Source of the DNA: Arthrobacter sp. PvP023
Lineage (GTDB): Bacteria; Actinomycetota; Actinomycetes; Actinomycetales; Micrococcaceae
Length of the DNA stretch: 64,000 bases
Assembly (NCBI RefSeq): GCF_017832975.1
Contig: NZ_JAFIBI010000001.1
Location: forward strand, 682,001 to 746,000
Direction of reading: 5' to 3'
Shown: in pieces, positions 27,480-35,240 of the stretch
Numbering within the stretch: position 1 is the stretch's first letter
Layout: every line of letters starts with the position of its first letter
The notes under the pieces: generated by a model
The model's input: the letters and a program-made list of their open reading frames with translations, nothing else
Databases searched by the model: none
What the model was told of the DNA's origin: nothing
Translations under genes and position numbers: made by a program

Positions 27480-27736
27480 GTCCGGCTCCTTGGATTCGTG
27501 CCGGCCAATAGGTGCGGAATCAGTGCGGGCCGGCGCTATCCGGTACGACGTGCCAGGGAACAGAATGGTTCACAAGCAGAATCGTTCTGAAAGATGCCCA
27601 CATGCCCCGGGCGGCGGTGAACCATTTCGGGCCGGACGGCGTCATAACTGGGGAACGGCGGGCGTCCGGCCGGCCGCGGCAGCACGAGGCAGCACACACA
27701 ATGCAGGGCACCGTCAGCACAGCGGGAGGGGCGGGG

Positions 27737-28237
27737 ATGCCGCTCGATGAAGACGTGGTGGCAGCGATCTACCGGGAGCACGGCCCGGCGCTGCGGCGCT
27801 TTGTGCTGAGCGCCTGCAGGGATCCGCAACTGGCTGAGGACGTGGTCCAGGAAACCGTGCTCCGGGTCTGGCAGCAGGCCCCGGAGATTACCGGCAGCCT
27901 GCGGAGCTACCTCTTCCGCACCGCCCGGAACATCATGATCGATAACTACCGCAAGGCCCAGCGCCGTCCCCTCGAAGCGGCCGAACGGGACGTGGCAGAC
28001 CCCGCGGAAGCCACTGAACGCGTTGACGAACTGCTCAACCGCGTACTGATGGAGGAAGCCCTGCTGCGGCTGAGCGCCGAACACCGGGACGTCCTGGTGG
28101 CACTGCACTACCGCCGCTGCACTGTCGCGGAAACGGCCGTGGAGCTGAGCATTCCCGCCGGTACGGTGAAGTCCCGTGCGTTCTATGCGGTGCGGGCGCT
28201 GCGGACCATCCTGGACGAAATGGGGGTGCAGCGGTGA
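27737..28237 (+). CDS. ECF sigma factor (SigL/SigK-like)
   Basis: A protein of 166 residues from ATG 27737, set by GGGAGGGG 4-5 bases upstream; an open extension to 27512 has no sigma-like sequence. Region 2: AIYREHGPALRRFVLSACRDPQLAEDVVQETVLRVWQ and SYLFRTARNIMIDNYRKAQRRP; region 4: LLRLSAEHRDVLVALHYRRCTVAETAVELSIPAGTVKSRAFYAVRALR. Its length and motifs match actinobacterial SigL/SigK. It is co-translated (4-base overlap) with a zinc-binding anti-sigma factor. Mycobacterial relatives control cell-envelope and secreted-protein genes, and the COG4315 lipoprotein divergently upstream is a candidate target. Confidence 0.92.
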   Translation: MPLDEDVVAAIYREHGPALRRFVLSACRDPQLAEDVVQETVLRVWQQAPEITGSLRSYLFRTARNIMIDNYRKAQRRPLEAAERDVADPAEATERVDELLNRVLMEEALLRLSAEHRDVLVALHYRRCTVAETAVELSIPAGTVKSRAFYAVRALRTILDEMGVQR

Positions 28238-28941
28238 GCAGTGCGGACGTGCACCAACTGCTGGGAGCCTACTTGCTGGGCGGTCTGGAGCATGCTGACG
28301 TGTCGCGGTTCGACCAGCATCTGGCCGGGTGCGCGGATTGCCGGCGGGAGTTGGACGAACTCGCCAGCCTCCCGGCCCTTCTGGACGCCCTCCCCGTTGC
28401 CGACGCCGTCGCCTTGGCCGGGCCGACGCCCGCGGAGGCAGCCCCGGAAGCCACTGCGTTGGGGGCAGTAGCTTCCGCAGGGGAGCCCGCCGCGCTGCTG
28501 GACGAACTGGCAGCACAGCGGCGGAAATCACGACGGCGGTGGGCGGCTTTCGTCGGGGCGGTGGCCGCCGCGTGCCTGGCGGCGGGGGTGTTGGCCGCTC
28601 CGCTGCTCAACCAGCCTCCCCGGCCGGATGCCAGCTATTCAGTGGAGGCCCCGGGCGGCCTCCAGGTCCAGCTTGCCCTGGTGAAGAAGGCGTGGGGGAC
28701 GGAGGTCTCGTTTTCCGGGACCAGCCTGCCCACCCAGGGCACCCTGTCCCTGTGGGTCAGGAGCCAGGACGGCACCGAAGACCGTGCCTGCAGCTGGTCC
28801 GCGACGCCCGGGGGCCGGTCCAGGATCACCGGGGCAACACCCACCCAAATCAGCCGGATCAGCAGCGTGGAACTGCGCAACGAGGGCCAGAAGACAGTGG
28901 CTGTCATTTCCATGGTGGACGGCTCGTCCGGAGCCCATTGA
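28234..28941 (+). CDS. Zinc-binding membrane anti-sigma factor (RslA/RskA-like)
   Basis: A 235-residue protein from GTG 28234, overlapping the sigma stop by 4 bases. The cytoplasmic ZAS domain has the H-x3-C-x2-C signature (His29, Cys33, Cys36), which binds zinc and in RsrA/RslA relatives releases the sigma factor on oxidation. A membrane helix (WAAFVGAVAAACLAAGVLAAPLL, about residues 104-126) follows, and the outer part resembles the RskA C-terminal beta domain (VQLALVKKAWGTEVSFSGTSL to LSLWVRSQDG). It inactivates the upstream sigma factor until stress or proteolysis frees it. Confidence 0.93.
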   Translation: MSSADVHQLLGAYLLGGLEHADVSRFDQHLAGCADCRRELDELASLPALLDALPVADAVALAGPTPAEAAPEATALGAVASAGEPAALLDELAAQRRKSRRRWAAFVGAVAAACLAAGVLAAPLLNQPPRPDASYSVEAPGGLQVQLALVKKAWGTEVSFSGTSLPTQGTLSLWVRSQDGTEDRACSWSATPGGRSRITGATPTQISRISSVELRNEGQKTVAVISMVDGSSGAH

Positions 28942-28972
28942 CGCGCTCTGCACCCGGTGGGACGCTGGGCAC

Positions 28973-30139
28973 ATGGTCCGCGGCAGGACCGGGCGTTTTG
29001 CCCGGATTCAGCCCTTTGGCATCGACAAGGTGGCAGCCGCCGTCGGTGGTGATCCCGACGTGCTCCGGATGGAGAACCTGGACACGGACATCGCGCCGCC
29101 GCCGTCGGCCATCATCGCCACCCGCGACGCTGTGGGAAACAAGGCCGCCAACAGCTGGCTGCCCTTCACCGGCACGCTGGCCCTCCGCCAGGCCGTGGCG
29201 CACCGGCTCAGGCAGCAGACCGGGCTCTCTTACGATCCCCGTTCCGAGGTGGTGATCACCGGCGGCGCGCTCGCCGGAATGCTGAGCGTACTCCTGGCAA
29301 CCGTGGACCACGGCGACGAAGTGATCCTCACGGATCCCACCTATGCGGGCATGATCAACAGGGTCCGGCTTGCAGGGGCCATCCCGGTGTTTGTTCCGCT
29401 GATGGTCTCCGGCGGGCGCTGGCGCCTGGATCCGGCGAGGCTTGCCGCGGCGGTTTCCGCGCGCACCCGGGCCATCCTGCTGATGAGCCCTGCCATGCCC
29501 ACCGGCCACGTGCTCAACGACGCCGAATGGGGTGCCGTGCGTGATGCGTGCCTGCACGCGGACTGCTGGCTGCTGTATGACGCCGCCATGGACCGGATCC
29601 TGTTCGACGGCCTGCCGTACCGTCATCCGGCGTCGTTCCCGGAGCTGGCCCCGCACACCATCACCATGGGCGGAGTCTCCAAGAACTACCGCATGATCGG
29701 CTGGCGTGTCGGCTGGGTGGCCGGGCCCCCGGAGGTGATGGGAGACGTGGCCCTCGCCGCGATCTACAACACTGCCGTGGCCAGCGGCTTCAACCAGGCC
29801 GGGGTCCTCGCCGCACTGACCAACAGCGACGACGGGATCACCGGTGCCGTGCGGGAGTGGCAGTCGCGCCGGGACCTGGTGACCGACGAGTTGGCCGGGC
29901 TGCCCGTGGTGGTGCCTGAAGGCGGCTGGTCGCTGTTGCTGGACGCCGAGGCGCTGGGGATGCGGGCGCCGGAGTTGTCCCGGCGGCTCCTGGTGGCGGG
30001 CCGGATCGCCGCGACCCCCATGACGGCGTGGGGCCAGGACGTGGCTCCCCGGTACGTGCGGCTGGTCTACGCCACCGAACCGGTGGAGCGGCTGCGCGGT
30101 ATCGGTGCGCGTGTCAGGGCCGCCCTCGAGGGCGACTGA
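28973..30139 (+). CDS. Class I/II PLP-dependent aminotransferase
   Basis: A 388-residue fold-type I enzyme. Motifs: FTGTLALRQAVAHRL, VVITGGALAGMLSVL, the pyridine-contacting LTDPTYAGM, LMSPAMPTGHVL replacing the more usual NPxNPTG, and GGVSKNYRMIGWRVGW with Schiff-base Lys237. The substitution in the substrate loop makes it distinct from AspC/AlaA; the amino donor and acceptor cannot be predicted. ATG 28973 begins 31 bases after the anti-sigma stop and lacks a clear ribosome site; the upstream extension of the frame overlaps the anti-sigma gene and is not credible. It may be transcribed with the sigma locus but has no evident functional link. Confidence 0.85.
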   Translation: MVRGRTGRFARIQPFGIDKVAAAVGGDPDVLRMENLDTDIAPPPSAIIATRDAVGNKAANSWLPFTGTLALRQAVAHRLRQQTGLSYDPRSEVVITGGALAGMLSVLLATVDHGDEVILTDPTYAGMINRVRLAGAIPVFVPLMVSGGRWRLDPARLAAAVSARTRAILLMSPAMPTGHVLNDAEWGAVRDACLHADCWLLYDAAMDRILFDGLPYRHPASFPELAPHTITMGGVSKNYRMIGWRVGWVAGPPEVMGDVALAAIYNTAVASGFNQAGVLAALTNSDDGITGAVREWQSRRDLVTDELAGLPVVVPEGGWSLLLDAEALGMRAPELSRRLLVAGRIAATPMTAWGQDVAPRYVRLVYATEPVERLRGIGARVRAALEGD

Positions 30140-30177
30140 GCTGGTGTCGGCCGAGCGAGATCGGGGGTTCGGCCCGA

Positions 30178-30201
30178 GGGCTGCGTGACGGCACGCAGCC
30201 C
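30178..30201. terminator. Terminator hairpin between convergent genes
   Basis: 10-bp perfect arms (30178-30187, 30192-30201) around ACGG, within the roughly 95-base gap separating the aminotransferase and the convergent SRPBCC gene. It could serve both directions. Confidence 0.7.
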
Positions 30202-30233
30202 CCGACCCGGAGCCGCGAACTCGGAGGTTTGGG

Positions 30234-30713
30234 CTAGGGCTGCAGGGCGCGGAACTCCGCCACGAGCTGCGGGTCCTCGCACGCCCGGGCGAATGCTTCG
30301 ATGCGCTTTTCGATCTCACGGCCCAGCAGCCGGCTGCCGATCCGCTCCGCCAGGGGCCGCAGCCACGCCGGCCGGCAGGTGAAGGTGTACTTCCAGACAG
30401 CCCGGGTGCCGCCGTCGGCCGGGGTGAAACGCCAGCCGCCGCCGAAGTTGCCGAAAAACCACGGCCCGGACACCATGGTCATGCCTACGTTCCGGGGCGG
30501 TGCGTAGGAGACGTATTCGCTCACCATCACCAGCCCCATCTTCGAGACCGTCCGGGTGCGGACGCCCTTGCCGGCGGCCCGGGCGCCGTCCAGCCAGCCC
30601 TGAGCCGAAATGAACGGATCCCACTTCAGCCGGAAGTCGCCTGTGGTCTGGGAGAACGCAAAGGCGGTCTCAGGGTCGAGTCGGATGAATCGTTCGGCGC
30701 GTACCTGGGGCAT
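30234..30713 (-). CDS. SRPBCC family protein (polyketide cyclase-like)
   Basis: A 159-residue START/Bet v 1-like protein: an N-terminal strand AERFIRLDPETAFAFSQTTGDF, KWDPF, the beta-sheet from RTRTVSKMGLVMVSEYVSYAP to WRFTPADGGTRAVWKYTF, and the long C-terminal helix EIEKRIEAFARACED. This fold makes a hydrophobic pocket for lipids, polyketides or plant-type ligands. There is no signal peptide and no partner gene. It may help lipid or secondary-metabolite binding, but no ligand can be assigned. Confidence 0.82.
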   Translation of the reverse strand: MPQVRAERFIRLDPETAFAFSQTTGDFRLKWDPFISAQGWLDGARAAGKGVRTRTVSKMGLVMVSEYVSYAPPRNVGMTMVSGPWFFGNFGGGWRFTPADGGTRAVWKYTFTCRPAWLRPLAERIGSRLLGREIEKRIEAFARACEDPQLVAEFRALQP

Positions 30714-30748
30714 GCGTCCACCCTAGCCGGGCGGGTGCCCCGGGCAGC

Positions 30749-31639
30749 TCACATCTTCGCCAGCTTCGCCCGCATTATCGAGTACACGCCGTAGCAGATC
30801 AGGCCGATTCCGGCGGCGGCCAGCAGGTACAGCCCGAACGGCTGGTCACGCAGCGCCTTCAATCCGCCGTCGAGCCCGGTGGATTCCTCCGGATGCGACC
30901 GGATGGTAGCAATGACGATCAGCAGGCCCACCAGCAGCAGTGCGAAGCCCTTCGCGACGTAACCCACCACGCCCAGGACGGTCACCCCGGTGCGCATGGT
31001 GCCCGGGGCAGGCATCCTGAGGTTCTTTTCGAACGACTTCCGGACGCCGCGGATCCCGTACACGATTCCCGTGACGGCCACCGCTGCGCCGATGACGATC
31101 AGCAGCGCTATGCCGCCGGGGGCCCTCATCAGCGCGATGGTGAAATCGCTCGTGGACTGGCTGTTGTCCTTTCCAGCGCCGATGGCGAACGAGGCCAGCG
31201 TGACGGCGAACGCGGCAAAAACCACGGCCTGGCCTGCCGCCTTGAGCTTCTTGCCGATCTTTTCGCGCTTCGGCAGGTGGCTGAAGTCGAAGATCGCATC
31301 GCTGGTCTGCCAGATTGCCAGCGCCACGCAGGCGGCGAAGCTGCTCCACAGCAGGATGGGACCGGCCGGCTGGCCGGAGAGTTCCTGCACGGCACCGCTG
31401 ACGTCAGCCTTGCCCTGGCCGCCCATGGCCAGGCGGATGGCGATGGCGCCCACCAGGAAATGCAGGATGCCGCTCACTGCGAACCCTGCGCGGGCCATAA
31501 GCTCCAGCGGCCGCGAATTGGTGACTTCCTCAGCCGTCCCGGCGGCTTCTCTCAGTTCTTTTTTGATGTCCGGACCCTCGTGCAGTTCTCGTGGCCGCGG
31601 GTCTGTCCCGCATGCGGTGTTAAAGGCCAATCGTGCCAC
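30749..31639 (-). CDS. DUF1206 integral membrane protein
   Basis: A protein of about 296 residues with six membrane helices arranged as three tandem DUF1206 pairs: LMARAGFAVSGILHFLVGAIAIRL, LKAAGQAVVFAAFAVTLASFAIGAG and VTVLGVVGYVAKGFALLLVGLLIVIA. The function is unknown in all bacteria. The start is uncertain: no ATG precedes the first repeat except an internal one at 31499. GTG 31639 has GGAG 9 bases upstream and gives a 45-residue cytoplasmic N-terminus; TTG 31630 is also possible. Upstream of that the frame loses character. Confidence 0.83.
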   Translation of the reverse strand: MARLAFNTACGTDPRPRELHEGPDIKKELREAAGTAEEVTNSRPLELMARAGFAVSGILHFLVGAIAIRLAMGGQGKADVSGAVQELSGQPAGPILLWSSFAACVALAIWQTSDAIFDFSHLPKREKIGKKLKAAGQAVVFAAFAVTLASFAIGAGKDNSQSTSDFTIALMRAPGGIALLIVIGAAVAVTGIVYGIRGVRKSFEKNLRMPAPGTMRTGVTVLGVVGYVAKGFALLLVGLLIVIATIRSHPEESTGLDGGLKALRDQPFGLYLLAAAGIGLICYGVYSIMRAKLAKM

Positions 31640-31698
31640 GGGAACCGGCTCCGGAACAGCTCGCGGTCCGGTGCCGGGCGCGACAGTAGGCTGGGACG

Positions 31699-31878
31699 AT
31701 GGCCACCAGCAGTCCAGCGAAGACCCTGATCCGCGACGGCCGTCCCTGGGGCGCCGAACGCTCCGACGCAACGCCCTCCGCGGCGGTCATGGACCGGCTT
31801 CCGGACCGCACCGTGATCCACCGCGGCAGGGTGGTGGCGGACGGACTCAGGCTGCTGGCGGGGCCCCATGGGGAGTGA
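31699..31878 (+). pseudogene. Short frame resembling an amidohydrolase remnant
   Basis: A 59-codon frame, ATG to TGA. Its start (KTLIRDGRPWG) looks like an amidohydrolase N-terminal strand and its end (DRTVIHRGRVVADG) like the C-terminal strand of cytosine-deaminase-type enzymes, with nothing between. This could be an internally deleted amidohydrolase gene or a real small protein; TAGGCT at 31687-31692 could be a leaderless promoter -10. No metal-binding residues remain, so no catalytic activity is expected. The resemblance is by eye only. Confidence 0.3.
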
Positions 31879-31961
31879 TGCCCATGGCACCCCCTGGCGC
31901 AACATGGCACGATATGGACCAGCCACCACCTCGCAACTGCATCATTCTCTGGGGAGACATC

Positions 31962-33539
31962 ATGACTTTTTACGGTGCTGACGTCAGTCAGCTTCGCGCC
32001 TTGGCCAAGGCCGCAGACAAAGCTGCTTCACTGCTCAGCACCAGGGCGTCCTCGCTGCAGAGCCAGATCCTTGCGGCCCCCTGGAAAGGCGGCGACGGCG
32101 AGCGTTTCCGGCAGGAGTGGACGGGCAGCCACCGTCCCAGCATCGAACGGGTGGTTGCAAGCCTCCGGCAGAACTCGAAGGTCCTGCTCCAGAACGCCGC
32201 GGAGCAGGAAAAGTCCTCGGCGGCCGGCACGGGCGGCACCAGCGCGGCGCCGGGCGGCCTGAAGGGCCTGTTCGACCAGATGAAGAACTGGGCGCAGGAG
32301 AAGCTCGAGGCTGCCCGCGAGGCGGCCGAACACCGCGCCGACCTCCAGGGCCAGCTGGACACGATGGCCGGGGCCAGCCCGGAGGAACAGGCGAAGTGGT
32401 GGGACAGCCTCTCGGCCGCGGACAAGAAGTACCTGATCGAGGGCGAAGGCCCGGACGGTCCCCTGGCCAAGGACCTGATGGCCATGGACGGCGGGATCCC
32501 GGAATCAGCGCAGGACCTCGCCCGGCAGCACCTGCTGGAGCTGGCCAAGGAAGACATCCCGGTCTACACGGAGACGGGCAAGGCCTCCATCGAAGCCCGT
32601 GTCCTGTGGGTCCACGGCGGCGCCGAGGTGGGCACCGAAGTGGTGGAAAACGCGGATGGCTCGGCCACCGTGAAGGTCTACGGCAACATGGGCCTGGGCG
32701 TGAACGACGCTTCCGGGTCCGCCGGTGCCACCCTGACCGGCGAGGTGGCCCGCGAATACACGTTCGACAGCATTGAAGAAGCCATGGCGGCGCGGAACCA
32801 GATGTACGCGGACCTCCCGCCGGACAGTGTGGGTGACATCAAGGACGTGGCCGGCAACCCGCCGGACTACATCCTGGACACCCTGAACGAGGCCGCCTCA
32901 GACAACGGCTCCAACGGCCACGAGGACAAGGCCAAGGGATCGCTGAGCTTTGAGGCAGGGGCCGATTCGGCCGATGCCGCCGCCTCCGCGAAGCTGGAAC
33001 TGGCCTATGAAAAGAACCTCAGCGACGGGACGTCCAAGGGCAGCGTGGAAGTCTCCGCGAAGGGCAACCTGGACCTGGACGGGCGGACGTTCGAGGCTTC
33101 GGGCAAGGGCGGCCTGGAGCTGAACATGGACAAGGACAACAACCTCAGTTCGGTGTCCCTGTCCATGGAGGGCACCGTGGCGCAGGGCGTCAAGGAGGGC
33201 ATGGATGTCAAGGCCGGCAGCGTCGAGTCCAGCGTGACGGCAGGCACCCAGGGCACCGTCAAGATCGACATCGACTACACGCCGGAAAACAGCGCCGTGA
33301 TCGACAGCTACATGAAGAACGTGGCGCTCGGGAACGACGCCGCTGCCGCCCGGGACGCAGCAAAGCTCTACGAGGCGGGCTCGGCCACGGTCCAGGTGAA
33401 CAGCGTGGTCACGGCGTCCAACGAGGCCGGTTTCGACGTCAAGGCCGGCGAGGTCAAGGTCAGCACGGAAAACCAGGTCAGCACGAACGTCAGCACGTAC
33501 CAGAAGGTCCCGAACGACACCAAGCTTTCCCGGCTCTAG
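31962..33539 (+). CDS. Large protein with N-terminal WXG100 module (type VII secretion candidate)
   Basis: A protein of 525 residues from ATG 31962 (GGGGAG 8 bases upstream). Residues 1-90 are a WXG100 hairpin: FYGADVSQLRALAKAADKAA, then APWKGGDGERFRQEW with W-K-G at the turn and QNAAEQEKSS at the end, matching actinobacterial Esx-like targets. A helical linker (LFDQMKNWAQEKLEAAREAAE) leads to a 300-residue C-terminal region rich in alternating Gly/Ser/Lys/Asp beta strands (GSVEVSAKGNLDLDGRTF, GTVAQGVKEGMDVKAGSVES). It has no Cys, no signal peptide and no toxin motif I recognise. Such fusions are candidate ESX-secreted effectors. No eccC/eccD genes are here; the next gene may be a partner. 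Confidence 0.82.
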   Translation: MTFYGADVSQLRALAKAADKAASLLSTRASSLQSQILAAPWKGGDGERFRQEWTGSHRPSIERVVASLRQNSKVLLQNAAEQEKSSAAGTGGTSAAPGGLKGLFDQMKNWAQEKLEAAREAAEHRADLQGQLDTMAGASPEEQAKWWDSLSAADKKYLIEGEGPDGPLAKDLMAMDGGIPESAQDLARQHLLELAKEDIPVYTETGKASIEARVLWVHGGAEVGTEVVENADGSATVKVYGNMGLGVNDASGSAGATLTGEVAREYTFDSIEEAMAARNQMYADLPPDSVGDIKDVAGNPPDYILDTLNEAASDNGSNGHEDKAKGSLSFEAGADSADAAASAKLELAYEKNLSDGTSKGSVEVSAKGNLDLDGRTFEASGKGGLELNMDKDNNLSSVSLSMEGTVAQGVKEGMDVKAGSVESSVTAGTQGTVKIDIDYTPENSAVIDSYMKNVALGNDAAAARDAAKLYEAGSATVQVNSVVTASNEAGFDVKAGEVKVSTENQVSTNVSTYQKVPNDTKLSRL

Positions 33540-33610
33540 TTTCGCCTGGCCTATCAACGCCGCCGCTGCCCCATAAACACTGAGTTACCGCTGAAGGAGC
33601 AACACCAGCC

Positions 33611-34057
33611 ATGACAGTTCACATCGAATCCCCGCTCGGTTTCACCGCGGACTTCCCCGAGCACACCCTGGTCCTGGGCGACTCCACCGCCGGCCCCAAC
33701 ACCGAACAGTACGGCCTGCTGGGAGACGTCCTCGTCACCGTCATCAAGGATGACACCTCCGTGGAAGGTCCGGCCGAGGCCAACGGCTGGGCGCACCTGA
33801 TGTCGGCCCACTACCTTGAAGAGCGCGGCGGCAACCTGCTGACCGAGGGCGAACTGAACCTTCCCGGCAAAGCCGCCTACGCCGTCGTCGTCGGCTATGA
33901 CGACAAACGGGGCGACGCGAAGGCCGCCGCCACCGTGGGGGTGTGGGAAAAGGACCGGTTCATCGGCGTCGTGGTGATCTGGCCCTATGTTGACCCCCAG
34001 CTCGAGCCGCGGATCGGCCTCCTCAAAGAAGTGGTCGGCGCCATCAAGGTGAGCTGA
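33611..34057 (+). CDS. Hypothetical protein, likely partner of the WXG100 protein
   Basis: A 148-residue protein starting 71 bases after the WXG100-protein stop, with GAAGGAG 12 bases upstream of the ATG. No signal peptide, no Cys. The pattern (IESPLGFTADFPEHTLVLG, LLGDVLVTVIKDD, AYAVVVGYDDKRGDAKAAATVGVWEKDRFIGVVVIWP, ending in a helix) suggests an antiparallel sheet packed on helices, like Mog1/PsbP-DcrB folds. It could be an immunity protein, a chaperone for the upstream secreted protein or an unrelated neighbour. The order and spacing are the only evidence for partnership. Confidence 0.7.
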   Translation: MTVHIESPLGFTADFPEHTLVLGDSTAGPNTEQYGLLGDVLVTVIKDDTSVEGPAEANGWAHLMSAHYLEERGGNLLTEGELNLPGKAAYAVVVGYDDKRGDAKAAATVGVWEKDRFIGVVVIWPYVDPQLEPRIGLLKEVVGAIKVS

Positions 34058-34116
34058 CCGGCCGCCAGCCCGCGGGAATCAGCGGAGGGGCGTTGCGGTG
34101 CGGAGGCCCTGGTGCA

Positions 34117-35088
34117 TCATAGCCGCCGGTAGCAAAGATCGAAGATGAGGCGGCCTGCTTCGTGGGCCTTGTTTTCGAAGCTTGTCCGGATGCGGCCCTC
34201 GAAGCGCGGCGCCCAGCCCCCGGTTTCGTCCACGCCTTCGTTGGGTCCGGTGTGTTCGGTGCTTACCGGGGCACGGCCCTCCTTGACGGGCGCGCCGCCC
34301 ACCAGGGATTCGACGCCAGACTGCCACACCTGGGTGAGCGGGCTTTCGGGACCCCGGCGCTCGCCGTCGTGCAGGTTCACGAAGTCGGCCGACCCGGCCA
34401 TGACGTCGCGGACGTGCACCGCGTAGTTGGACCAGTCGGTGGCCACGCGGAACAGGCCGCCCGGCTTCAGGGCAGTGGCTACGAGCGCGGCGAACTCGGG
34501 CTGGATGAGCCGGCGCTTATGGTGGCGTGATTTGTGCCAGGGGTCGGGGAAGAAGACCCACACCTCGCTGACGGAGCCTGCCGGGAGCATGGTGGCCAGG
34601 ACTTCCGGAGCGTTGGCTTCCACGACGCGCACGTTGCTGAGCTTGCGGCTGTTGATCTTGATCATCGTGTTCGCGAGCCCGGGGGTGTAGACCTCCACGG
34701 CCAGGAAGTCCCAGTCCGGGTTCTCCTCCGCGGCGTGGCAGACGGCGTCGCCGAGGCCCGAACCGATCTCCACGATCAGGGGCGCCGTGCGGCCGAACTC
34801 CGCTTCGGCGTCGAACACGTAGTCCGGGTGCACCGAGGTGTTGGCGATGTGCCGCGGCACGTCCACCGCCCAGCGGTCCGAGTGCTCTTCCCAGGCCTGC
34901 TGGCGGCGGCCCTGCAACCGGGTTCCGCGGCGCACGAAGCTGACCGGCCGGCCGCCGTAGGTGCCGAACGAAGCCTGGCTGCCGGGGGTCACCGGCCGGG
35001 AGGCCTGCGACTGCCCGGGGGCTGATTCAGAGGCTGCGTCCGGTGACTGGGCAGCGGAAGGCTCGGGGGTTTCTGGGGATTCGCTCAT
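34117..35088 (-). CDS. trmB: tRNA (guanine46-N7)-methyltransferase TrmB
   Basis: A 323-residue SAM enzyme that makes m7G at position 46 of the tRNA variable loop. The SAM site is LIVEIGSGLGDAV; FLAVEVYTPG, RVVEANAPE, VWVFFPDPWHKSRHHKRRLIQPEF and RVATDWSNYA are the TrmB signatures. The N-terminal 50 residues are Ser/Pro/Glu-rich, longer than in E. coli (239 residues) but common in actinobacteria; a 40-residue insert near 245-285 is also seen. A GGAGGGG lies directly against the ATG. It is divergent from the methyltransferase gene at 35229 across a repeat-rich gap. Confidence 0.96.
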   Translation of the reverse strand: MSESPETPEPSAAQSPDAASESAPGQSQASRPVTPGSQASFGTYGGRPVSFVRRGTRLQGRRQQAWEEHSDRWAVDVPRHIANTSVHPDYVFDAEAEFGRTAPLIVEIGSGLGDAVCHAAEENPDWDFLAVEVYTPGLANTMIKINSRKLSNVRVVEANAPEVLATMLPAGSVSEVWVFFPDPWHKSRHHKRRLIQPEFAALVATALKPGGLFRVATDWSNYAVHVRDVMAGSADFVNLHDGERRGPESPLTQVWQSGVESLVGGAPVKEGRAPVSTEHTGPNEGVDETGGWAPRFEGRIRTSFENKAHEAGRLIFDLCYRRL

Positions 35089-35104
35089 CCCCTCCAGAAT
35101 AGTT

Positions 35105-35167
35105 GAGTTTTTGTCCAGATAACGTGCCTTGGGAGCGCTCCAACCCGCGACAAGTGGACAAAAACTC
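35105..35167. repeat. Inverted repeat with 13-bp perfect arms
   Basis: GAGTTTTTGTCCA (35105-35117) and its exact complement (35155-35167) flank 37 bases that contain another palindrome, GGAGCGCTCC (35131-35140). The arms are unusually A/T-rich for this genome. The unit looks like a repetitive extragenic palindrome or miniature mobile element. Confidence 0.85.
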
Positions 35168-35201
35168 CACTGGCCGGGGGTGCCTCCTTGCCTTTCGAGC
35201 C

Positions 35202-35240
35202 GGCATCAGTCATGCGAGACTGTCCCGCATGACTGATGCC
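35202..35240. repeat. 39-bp near-perfect palindrome over the methyltransferase start
   Basis: 15-bp perfect arms (35202-35216 and 35226-35240), then one mismatched pair, then GAC/GTC around the central T at 35221. The right arm contains the ATG at 35229 and ends one base before the alternative ATG at 35241. It may be an operator, an mRNA hairpin masking the start, or an end of a mobile repeat. Confidence 0.88.

Noticed and set aside
30990..31961. Upstream extension of the WXG100 gene
   Set aside because: The frame is open but antisense to DUF1206; WXG100 proteins begin at the MTFYGAD-type start at 31962, which has a ribosome site.
35105..35240. An insertion sequence with transposase
   Set aside because: Inverted repeats are present, but no transposase frame lies between or beside them.
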